A stretch of DNA of 8,423 nucleotides, taken from the NCBI GenBank assembly GCA_030635005.1, contig DAOVZS010000085.1:1-8423 (forward strand), read 5' to 3'. How positions within the stretch are numbered: position 1 is the stretch's first letter; every line of letters starts with the position of its first letter. The position numbers were made by a program, and so were the translations under genes. Source of the stretch: Thiomargarita sp. GTDB taxonomy: Bacteria; Pseudomonadota; Gammaproteobacteria; Beggiatoales; Beggiatoaceae. Shown in pieces: positions 1 to 7,163 of the stretch. Under the pieces are notes generated by a model. The model was not told where the DNA came from and made no database searches. It saw only the letters and a list, made by a program, of their open reading frames with translations.

Positions 1-45
1 AAACATGTATTTGATTTTAGACACGCTAATCAATGAGAATTTTCT

Positions 46-2031
46 ATGCAACAAACAACAGTAAAATGGTATAACAGCTTGAGTGTGCAAGCGATTATGC
101 TTTTGACATTTATTACCCTATTCTTTATTTTAGGCACCGTTTATATCATGAATACCAGTGGTCAAAAACTGGTGTCTACTGAAAGTTCAAAAATTATTGA
201 GGAAATAGGTAAGCATGCAGTATCACAATTAAGCACACGTTCTACTGAAATCGCATCTTTAACGCGGACCTTAGCAGCAGCGACAGAACAGTTACCTAAA
301 TCAGAATCCGATTTTAAACAAGTGATTCCTCAATTAGTTGATTTTCAAGGAGATTCAGATATTGCAGGGGGAGGCGTATGGCCTGAACCCTATGCTTTTC
401 AAGCTGAAACAGAAAGAAGAAGTTTTTTTTGGGGACGTGAATCTGATGGTAGCTTGAAATACTATGATGACTATAATCAAGCGGGAGCTGGGTATCATCA
501 TGAAGAATGGTACGTGGCAGTGCGCCATGCAAAACCCGGTACCTGTTCTTGGAGTGAATCCTATATGGATCCTTACTCTCATCAATCCATGGTGACATGT
601 ACTGTCGCCACGTTTGATCAAGAATCTAAATTTTCTGGGACAGTCACCATTGATTTGAAATTGGAAGGATTGCAAGAACTTACAGATACCTTACAAAAAC
701 AAACGGGGGGCTATGTTTTTCTTTTGGATAGAAATAATAAATTTATTACTTTCCCTGACCCAGAACGTGTCAAAAATAAGACGCTAGATGATAAAGGTGT
801 GCATACTGAATCCTTCATGTTGACGTCTGAATTCGCTCAAAAATCACCTCTTTTTTCACCGTTATCAACAGCTGTTGCAGCAATGAATCAAGATATTCTC
901 ACACTTGCCAGTCACCATCCCGCTTATAATCAAAAGAGTGCTGAAGAGATTGAACAGGATAGTTATCAAATTGATCACGCAAAAGCAGCCCTACTCTCTG
1001 CCGTCATTGTAAATCCTCTGGGCAATCAACATGCAGAATTATATCAGACTGTAAATTTAGAGGATGATTTTCTCTTAAAAAAACCGTCTACTGCGTTCAT
1101 ATTTCATATTCCAGATTCCTATTGGAAATTGGTGATTGTCAAGCCAAATACTGAAATTAATGCTGTGGCAACGCATTTGAGTCATTTGATGATTTCCTAC
1201 ATGATTTTAATGGCCATCATCATTTTGAGTATTACTTATTTTGTTTTTTTAAAGACAGTAGCACATCCCTTAGCCATTCTCTCTTATGCGACACAACAAT
1301 TAGGAACAGGTGATCTCACAGCATACGATACCCAACGACTGTCTACGCGTAAAGATGAAATCGGTGAAATAGGACGGGCTACCTATGATTTAACCCATTA
1401 TATGAAAACGGTGATAGCGGATATTGTCCAAGTTTCCCACGGTTTATCTGAGGGTAATCTACAAGTGAGCCCCAAAATCACTTATAAAGGAGAATTTGTT
1501 CAAATTGAACATGCTATCCTCAATTTAATTGATGCCACCAAACAGAATGCGTCTCAAAATTGGATAAAAACAGGACATGCTCAGTTGAATGAGATTTTAA
1601 GCGGCAAACATTCTATGGAGCACTTGACTAAAAATACGATTTCGTTTTTAACCACATATATCAATGCACAGATTGGCTTATTTTATCTCTCAAAATCTGA
1701 CGATTTTCAAGTGATCGCAACTTATGGTTATACTGATATAAACACATTTGAATTGGATACAGGCTTATTAGAAGAAGTTGCCAAAGAACAGAAAACGATT
1801 TGTCGTTCTTTTAAACAGAAAGAATTACAATGTATTATTCAATCAGGATTTTCCAGAGCTGCGCCCCAGCAAATTGTCTGTGTTCCCATATTCTATGACA
1901 AAAAGATCATAGGCATGATTGAAATTGGTTTTTCTAAAGAGAAACTCACGAATCTCCAACAGATGTTTTTAGAACAAACGATGTTAAATATTGGCATTGC
2001 GGTGAATACAACAGCAAAATTCATTCATTAA
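46..2031 (+). CDS. Membrane sensor protein: dCache–HAMP–HAMP-like–GAF, no output domain (paralogue 1)
   Basis: Predicted inner-membrane sensor of 661 aa. Residues about 13-36 form a first membrane helix, about 40-375 a periplasmic double-Cache-like domain, and about 381-403 a second membrane helix. A HAMP domain follows (about 404-457, with DEIGEIGRATYDL), then a second HAMP-like helical segment (about 462-500), a linker helix (NWIKTGHAQLNE) and a GAF domain (about 520-655). The Cache domain carries the signature IAGGGVWPEP (106-115), SFFWGR (126-131), YHHEEWY (150-156) and YMDPY (173-177), which I recall from a family found on kinases, cyclases and chemoreceptors. The protein ends within the last GAF helix, so no HisKA, HATPase, GGDEF or MCP domain is present. 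The GAF lacks the GEGLVGQ motif seen in its two neighbours. The ligand is unknown. The start is the first ATG after an in-frame TGA at 34-36, with a GAGA ribosome-binding site at 35-38. It lies 13 bp before its paralogue, almost certainly in one operon. The gene call is firm; the signalling role is inferred from domains. Confidence 0.93.
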   Translation: MQQTTVKWYNSLSVQAIMLLTFITLFFILGTVYIMNTSGQKLVSTESSKIIEEIGKHAVSQLSTRSTEIASLTRTLAAATEQLPKSESDFKQVIPQLVDFQGDSDIAGGGVWPEPYAFQAETERRSFFWGRESDGSLKYYDDYNQAGAGYHHEEWYVAVRHAKPGTCSWSESYMDPYSHQSMVTCTVATFDQESKFSGTVTIDLKLEGLQELTDTLQKQTGGYVFLLDRNNKFITFPDPERVKNKTLDDKGVHTESFMLTSEFAQKSPLFSPLSTAVAAMNQDILTLASHHPAYNQKSAEEIEQDSYQIDHAKAALLSAVIVNPLGNQHAELYQTVNLEDDFLLKKPSTAFIFHIPDSYWKLVIVKPNTEINAVATHLSHLMISYMILMAIIILSITYFVFLKTVAHPLAILSYATQQLGTGDLTAYDTQRLSTRKDEIGEIGRATYDLTHYMKTVIADIVQVSHGLSEGNLQVSPKITYKGEFVQIEHAILNLIDATKQNASQNWIKTGHAQLNEILSGKHSMEHLTKNTISFLTTYINAQIGLFYLSKSDDFQVIATYGYTDINTFELDTGLLEEVAKEQKTICRSFKQKELQCIIQSGFSRAAPQQIVCVPIFYDKKIIGMIEIGFSKEKLTNLQQMFLEQTMLNIGIAVNTTAKFIH

Positions 2032-2044
2032 TGAGATCTTTTTT

Positions 2045-4039
2045 ATGAAAAAAACAATGAAATGGTATCACAGCTTAAGTATTCAAGCTATTATTATCTT
2101 TGCATTTATTACGTTTCTTTTTATTTTAAGCACTGTGCTCATCATCAATACCACTGGCAAAAAACTGGTCTCTCTTGAAAGTGCCAAAGTGATTGAAGAG
2201 ATGGGTAATCATGCAGTATCACATATCAGTACGCGTTCCACGGAAATTGCTACTTTAACAAGAACTTTAGCAGCCACTACAGAAACACTCCCCAAATTAG
2301 ACGCTTCTTTTGAAAGGATGATACCGAGTTTAGTGGATTTTCAAGGAGATTTAGATATTGCAGGCGGAGGCGTTTGGCCAGAACCGTATACATTTAAAGC
2401 AGATATAGAAAAACGAAGTTTTTTTTGGGGACGTGATGCTAAAGGTGTTTTACAATACGATGGCTATTTTAATACGTCCAGTACAGGTTATCACCATGAA
2501 GAATGGTATGTGGCAGTGCGTCATGCCAAACCGGGTACTTGTTCTTGGAGTGAAGCCTATATTTATTTTAGTCAACCCATGGTGACGTGTACTGTCGCAA
2601 CGTTTGATCCCAAAGGGAAATTTTCGGGAACAGTCACCATTGATTTAAAATTGGATGGATTACAAGGAGAGACTGACGACTTACAAAAACAGACAGGGGG
2701 ATATGTTTTTCTTTTAGATAGAAATAATAAGTTTATTACTTTTCCTGATCTGGCATTAGTCAAAAATATTACGATAGATGCACAAGGTACGCCTACTGAA
2801 GCATTTCTATTTGCATCAGAATTAGCACAAAAACATCCGCTATTTTCACCGCTATCAAAAACGTTTACGGCAATGAATCAAGATATACTCAAACAAGCCA
2901 GTCAACTGGCTGCGTATGATCCAAAAATTGCCGAATACATTGAGCATGATAGTTATCAAGTAGATCATGAAAAAGCACAGTTATTGTCTGCTGTCATGCT
3001 GAATCCTTTTGAAAATCGTACCACAAAATTATATCAAACCATCCCTTTAAGTAATGACTTCATTTTAAAACAAGCGTCTACTGCTTTTATATTTCATATT
3101 CCAGATTCTTATTGGAAATTGGTGATTGTCAAGCCAAATACTGACATTTATGCTGTGGCTACAAATCTGAGTCATGTGATGATGGGTTATATGATCATGA
3201 TGGCTGTGATCATTTTGGGGTTGGTTTATTTTGTATTTCTAAAAACAGTGGCCCTTCCGCTATCAACGCTGTCTCGTGCTACACAACAATTAGGCAGCGG
3301 TGATATCACAGCATATGATCAACAGAACATTTCAATTCGTCAAGATGAAGTCGGGGAAATTGGACGAGCAACCTATGACTTGACACATTATATTAAGACA
3401 GTGATTGAGGATATTGTTCACGTATCTCAAGGAATATCTGATAATAATGTACACATAAGGCCTCAAATCACTTACAAAGGCGCCTTTATTCAAATTGAAC
3501 AGGCTATTCTTGATTTAGTTGACGCGACGAAAGAGAATGCGGCACAAGATTGGATGAAAACAGGACATGCCCTGTTAAATGAGGTGTTAAGTGGCGAACA
3601 TTCTATGGAAACCTTGACTAAAAATATCATTTCGTTTTTGACAACATATGTCAATGCACAGATTGGTTTATTTTATATAGAGCAGTCCAGTACGTTTCAA
3701 GTGATTGCACGTTACGGCGATACTGCCGAGAATCAAACAACCTCTTTTCAGTTTGGAGAAGGCTTAGTGGGACAAGCTGCCAAAGAGCAAAAAATGATTT
3801 GTCGCACTTATACAGAACAAGAATGGCAGTTTATCATTCAATCAGGATGTGCTAAAGCAGTCCCGTTTCAAGTGATTCTAGTGCCTATACACTATGAACA
3901 TAGCATTATTGGTGTGATTGAACTCGGGGTTTCTAAAGACATACTGACTGATCTTCAAAAAATATTTTTAGAACAAGCGATGTTGCGTATTGGAATCGCG
4001 GTTAATATTACAGCTCAATTAATTAAGGAGAAAGGATAA
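2045..4039 (+). CDS. Membrane sensor protein: dCache–HAMP–HAMP-like–GAF, no output domain (paralogue 2)
   Basis: Tandem paralogue of the upstream gene (664 aa), collinear over its full length and about two thirds identical by eye. It has the same plan: membrane helix about 12-34, periplasmic dCache-like domain about 40-374, membrane helix about 380-400, HAMP about 401-455 (DEVGEIGRATYDL), a weaker HAMP-like repeat (about 460-495), linker helix DWMKTGHALLNE, and GAF about 520-655 with an intact GEGLVGQ (571-577). It ends at the same point of the GAF C-terminal helix, so it too has no output domain. Relative to paralogue 1 the Cache loop after TCSWSEAY is two residues shorter and has lost the Asp-Pro of YMDPY, so ligand specificity may differ. 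Cysteines 166 and 182 match C167 and C185 of paralogue 1. The ribosome-binding site (GAGA, 2034-2037) is weak. The stop codon directly abuts the next start. It probably acts as a membrane co-sensor with its neighbours; that role is inference. Confidence 0.93.
   Translation: MKKTMKWYHSLSIQAIIIFAFITFLFILSTVLIINTTGKKLVSLESAKVIEEMGNHAVSHISTRSTEIATLTRTLAATTETLPKLDASFERMIPSLVDFQGDLDIAGGGVWPEPYTFKADIEKRSFFWGRDAKGVLQYDGYFNTSSTGYHHEEWYVAVRHAKPGTCSWSEAYIYFSQPMVTCTVATFDPKGKFSGTVTIDLKLDGLQGETDDLQKQTGGYVFLLDRNNKFITFPDLALVKNITIDAQGTPTEAFLFASELAQKHPLFSPLSKTFTAMNQDILKQASQLAAYDPKIAEYIEHDSYQVDHEKAQLLSAVMLNPFENRTTKLYQTIPLSNDFILKQASTAFIFHIPDSYWKLVIVKPNTDIYAVATNLSHVMMGYMIMMAVIILGLVYFVFLKTVALPLSTLSRATQQLGSGDITAYDQQNISIRQDEVGEIGRATYDLTHYIKTVIEDIVHVSQGISDNNVHIRPQITYKGAFIQIEQAILDLVDATKENAAQDWMKTGHALLNEVLSGEHSMETLTKNIISFLTTYVNAQIGLFYIEQSSTFQVIARYGDTAENQTTSFQFGEGLVGQAAKEQKMICRTYTEQEWQFIIQSGCAKAVPFQVILVPIHYEHSIIGVIELGVSKDILTDLQKIFLEQAMLRIGIAVNITAQLIKEKG
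4025..4030 (+). promoter_or_regulatory. Strong ribosome-binding site of the three-receiver gene
   Basis: AAGGAG lies 9 nt before the ATG at 4040, inside the last codons of the preceding gene. It is the best Shine-Dalgarno match in the operon; the two upstream genes have only GAGA-type sites. It fixes the start at the ATG directly abutting the TAA (4037-4039) and suggests stronger translation of the third gene. Confidence 0.8.
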
Positions 4040-6775
4040 ATGACAATCCAAACAAAAATGTGGGTTAGCTTTATCGCAGTCGCTACTGTCATCATCATAG
4101 CGGGTATTCTGGGCATTACGCAGATAAACAGTATTTATAGCGTGGGTAAAGATGTGGGCTTAGTGAAAGCACCGTTAGCTAATACAGCGATAATGGTGCA
4201 ATTACATACCACTAAAGCAACCCGTTGGTTTGAAGAAATTATGGCTGAGGTTGAAGAAGAGGAAGAATTGATCGATGATGTATGGAAAAATTTAGATGAA
4301 GCCCTTTGGCATCTTGAAACAATCGTGACAGGGGGAACTAATCATGAAGAGACTATTTTTCCTATCCAAGATAAAATTATTGAAGCGAAAGTGCTGGCGG
4401 TGAAAAAGGATTTGGTGGCTTTTATAAAACTAACCCATCTACGTTTTGATAATCGTATTCATGGTGACGATGATGCATTGGATGAACAATATGATGTCCT
4501 TTTTGATAAAACGATGACAGGGGTTGAAAAGATTGAGGGGATGATTCGGACACAAATGGCTACAAGTGTTGGAGACATGAAAAGGATGGCACTGGAAAGT
4601 ACATTAATACTCACCCTTGCTACAATACTCAGCTTTTTTATTGCTACCCTTGCTATCTATTATTTGAGTCGTGATATTTTAATACAAGTGGGTGGAGAAC
4701 CGACTTATATTGCGCATATCACACAGGAAGTTGCCACCGGTAATCTTGATATCACATTTGATCATTCAGAAGAACCGACGGGGATTTATGCGGCTATTCA
4801 AAGAATGGTGGCTCATTTGAAAAAAATGAATGCTGAAATAGAGCAACAGATGAACGCCATTAAAGAGCAAGAATGGTCGCAAACAGGACAAGCGCTATTA
4901 AATGAGCAAATGAGAGGCGGACTTGATATGGTACAACTGACAGATCAGGTCATTTCTGCGCTCAGTACTTATATTAAAGCTGACATTGGTGTATTTTATG
5001 AACTCAAAAATGCAAAAACCTTAGAAGTACGCGCAAGTTATGGCTATAGCCAAAATGAAAAGACATCGTTTCAATTAGGAGAAGGTTTAGTGGGACAAGT
5101 GGCTTTGAAAAACGAAATACTGTATCGTAGCCATACGCCAAAAGAAGCCACGCTGATAATACAATCAGGTTTAGCAGTCATCGCACCGCAGCATGTCATC
5201 ATGTTTCCTGTTTTATTTGAAAACGCAGTCATCGGTGTGATTGAATTTGGGTTTTCTAAGGAAATGCCTTCTACGGTTCAAAAAGATTTTATTCAACATA
5301 TACTCCCCAGTATTGGTATTGCTATGAATACTGCACTTGCACGTGCTGACATGCACCTTCTTTTAGAAGACAGTCGCAGTCAAAGCGAAGAGCTACAAAG
5401 CAGTGCTGAGGAATTACAAGCGCAACAAGAAGAATTACGCCAAATCAACGAAGAGTTGGAAGAACGTACACATGAATTGGAACGCCAATATAAAGAGCAT
5501 ATCCCTACTAATCCTAAACAAGGCCTTCGTAAAGTCACTCCAAAAATAGAATCCACGTCCGAACCTACGCTGACAGATGATCAGAATAATCTATGTGCTA
5601 ATGATCAGGTCATTTTGATTATTGAGGATGATCCTCTATTTGTACAAGTGCTGACTGTGTTAGCACAGGAAAAACATTTTAAAATTATTATTGCTACCAA
5701 TGGTAAAGAAGGATTAGAATTAGCCACAAAGTACACACCAAATACCATTATATTGGATGTCGGTTTACCCCAAATGGATGGGTGGACAGTGCTTGAACGT
5801 CTTAAAGACAATCCAAAAACACGCCATATTCCAGTACAGTTGATTTCTGCACAAGGAGACTCTGTCACTGCTAAAAAAATGGGGGCTGTGGGTTATTTAC
5901 AAAAACCAGCACTTCCCGATCAGATTGGAAATGTGTTTGATGACATTGCACAATTCATTGCGAAAACGGTTAAGACGGTACTGATTCTGGTTGACAATAA
6001 AGATTCAAAACAACTGATCGTTGATTTAGTGGGAGATGAGACGGTTAAAATAACGCAATCTTACACGCAAATAGAAGCAGTCAAACAGTTAGAAAGATTA
6101 GATTTTGATTGTATCATTATTGATATTAATGTTGCACAGAATTCAGGGTTAAAATTGCTTGAACCGTTATGCAATAATGACCAATTATCTAAAATCCCAG
6201 TGATTGTGTACATGAATCGTGAATTAACGTCATCAGAAGATATCTTGTTACAACAGGCGATGGATATCATTACGGTTAAAACCGTTCGTTCTGCTGAACG
6301 TTTATTAGATGAAACGACCTTGTTTCTTCACCAAGACTCAGCACAATTATCTCAAGAAAAACAAGAGATATTGGAACATCTTCATGATCAGCATAAGATT
6401 TTAAAGCATAAAAAAGTATTGATTGTAGATGATGATCCGCGTAACACCTTTGCTTTAACAACCGTTTTAGAAGAATGTGAGATGGAAGTGTTTGTAGCTT
6501 ATGATGGTCAAGAAGCCTTATCTGTTTTAGAAGAAACGCCAGAAATGGAGATTGTTATCATGGATATCATGATGCCTGAAATGGATGGGTATGAAACCAT
6601 GCAACACATTAGAGCACAATCTCGTTTTAGTGATTTACCCATTATTACACTGACTGCAAAATCTATGAAAGGTGATAAGGATAAATGTCTTGCAGCAGGG
6701 GCGAATGATTATTTATCCAAACCACTGGATACTGACAAATTGTTATCACTTATGCGTGTGTGGCTTTATCGGTGA
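4040..6775 (+). CDS. Membrane HAMP–GAF–coiled coil–REC–REC–REC protein lacking a histidine kinase core
   Basis: Membrane-bound signalling protein of 911 aa. It has a membrane helix about 8-28, a periplasmic helical sensor about 29-185 with an acidic helix (EVEEEEELIDD, 70-80), a membrane helix about 186-208, HAMP about 209-262 (VGGEPTYIAHITQEVATGNL), linker helix EWSQTGQALLNE, GAF about 286-435 with GEGLVGQ (347-353), and a coiled coil about 440-482. REC1 (about 523-638) has D530/D531, phospho-acceptor D573, S603 and K622. REC2 (about 645-763) keeps D652, D695 and K747 but has Met at the Thr/Ser position. REC3 (about 791-909) is canonical: D797/D798, D842, T872, K894. The order and signatures (ERLLDETTLFLH; C-terminal LLSLMRVWLYR) match a family of large hybrid histidine kinases I recognise. 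In that family HisKA and HATPase_c lie between the coiled coil and REC1; here only a roughly 35-residue linker remains, with no H-box and no N/G-boxes, yet the frame is open. It should therefore receive phosphate from a kinase elsewhere. The gene call is firm; the partner is unknown. Confidence 0.94.
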   Translation: MTIQTKMWVSFIAVATVIIIAGILGITQINSIYSVGKDVGLVKAPLANTAIMVQLHTTKATRWFEEIMAEVEEEEELIDDVWKNLDEALWHLETIVTGGTNHEETIFPIQDKIIEAKVLAVKKDLVAFIKLTHLRFDNRIHGDDDALDEQYDVLFDKTMTGVEKIEGMIRTQMATSVGDMKRMALESTLILTLATILSFFIATLAIYYLSRDILIQVGGEPTYIAHITQEVATGNLDITFDHSEEPTGIYAAIQRMVAHLKKMNAEIEQQMNAIKEQEWSQTGQALLNEQMRGGLDMVQLTDQVISALSTYIKADIGVFYELKNAKTLEVRASYGYSQNEKTSFQLGEGLVGQVALKNEILYRSHTPKEATLIIQSGLAVIAPQHVIMFPVLFENAVIGVIEFGFSKEMPSTVQKDFIQHILPSIGIAMNTALARADMHLLLEDSRSQSEELQSSAEELQAQQEELRQINEELEERTHELERQYKEHIPTNPKQGLRKVTPKIESTSEPTLTDDQNNLCANDQVILIIEDDPLFVQVLTVLAQEKHFKIIIATNGKEGLELATKYTPNTIILDVGLPQMDGWTVLERLKDNPKTRHIPVQLISAQGDSVTAKKMGAVGYLQKPALPDQIGNVFDDIAQFIAKTVKTVLILVDNKDSKQLIVDLVGDETVKITQSYTQIEAVKQLERLDFDCIIIDINVAQNSGLKLLEPLCNNDQLSKIPVIVYMNRELTSSEDILLQQAMDIITVKTVRSAERLLDETTLFLHQDSAQLSQEKQEILEHLHDQHKILKHKKVLIVDDDPRNTFALTTVLEECEMEVFVAYDGQEALSVLEETPEMEIVIMDIMMPEMDGYETMQHIRAQSRFSDLPIITLTAKSMKGDKDKCLAAGANDYLSKPLDTDKLLSLMRVWLYR

Positions 6776-6783
6776 TTCTTTCA

Positions 6784-6820
6784 AATAGACATCCGTTTTT
6801 TTTGTAAGCGGATGTCTGTT
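6784..6820 (+). terminator. Hairpin between operons, atypical possible terminator
   Basis: AGACATCCG (6787-6795) pairs with CGGATGTCT (6809-6817), and flanking bases extend the stem to 12 bp with one G·T pair (6784-6795 with 6809-6820). The 13-nt loop begins with eight Ts. No T-tract follows the 3' arm, so it is not a textbook intrinsic terminator. A weaker bulged stem (CGGTG at 6770-6774 with CATCCG at 6790-6795) would put the T8 tract directly after it, which would be terminator-like; the two folds exclude each other. The site lies 8 nt after the stop of the receiver gene and 25 nt before the V-ATPase genes, so ending the first operon or gating the second are both plausible. Confidence 0.45.
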
Positions 6821-6845
6821 GAGCCGCCAAAATTAGGAAAATACA

Positions 6846-7163
6846 ATGGAAGACACCCTAAAGCGTTTACTCTCAGTTGAAACAAAAGCAGAACAATTAG
6901 TCAGCACGATGCAAGCGCAGCGTGAAGACATTATCAAGCAAGCCTTACAAGAAGCACATCAAGCAGAACAGCATTTTCAAGAGAGTATTCCCAGCATCAA
7001 GGCACATTTTTTAGAAAAAGCAGAAGAACGCGCGACACAAAGTATTGCGGAATTAAGTCAACGATATGGAGAACGACAAGCACGTTTGCGTGTGCTTGCA
7101 GAAGACAATCAGCAAAACGCCTTAAAGGCAGCGGTGCAATTACTCGTAGAGATAGGTTCATGA
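6846..7163 (+). CDS. Probable V-type ATPase peripheral stalk subunit (G/H-like)
   Basis: Small 105-aa protein, almost wholly predicted coiled coil and rich in Glu, Gln, Ala and Arg, with no membrane segment. The pattern TLKRLLSVETKAEQLV followed by long charged heptads (KAEERATQSIAELSQRYGER) is typical of V/A-type ATPase subunit G/H, which pairs with subunit E to form the peripheral stalk (stator) joining the catalytic head to the membrane sector. The length fits G/H (about 100-110 aa) and is short for subunit E (about 190 aa). An AGGA ribosome-binding site (6835-6838) sits 7 nt before the ATG. The gene overlaps the subunit C gene by 4 bp, which is the best support for the assignment, since coiled-coil sequence alone is weakly diagnostic. 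It appears to be the first gene of the ATPase operon. Alternatives are a short E-like or F-type b-like stalk protein. Confidence 0.65.
   Translation: MEDTLKRLLSVETKAEQLVSTMQAQREDIIKQALQEAHQAEQHFQESIPSIKAHFLEKAEERATQSIAELSQRYGERQARLRVLAEDNQQNALKAAVQLLVEIGS

Noticed and set aside
314..675. Two long antisense open frames within the first sensor gene
   Set aside because: They lie opposite the conserved Cache-domain coding sequence, overlap each other, and show no recognisable protein features or start signals.
2032..2044. Terminator or promoter between the two sensor genes (T-run in the 13-bp gap)
   Set aside because: There is no stem before the six Ts and no room for a promoter; it is a spacer with a weak ribosome-binding site.
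5500..5600. Frameshifted or degenerate kinase remnant in the linker before REC1
   Set aside because: The linker is only about 35 codons long in the main frame and I see no H-box or ATP-box remnant in it; the frame is continuous.
5605..6461. Antisense open frames opposite the receiver domains
   Set aside because: The + strand here encodes clearly conserved receiver motifs; the reverse frames are shadows of its codon pattern.
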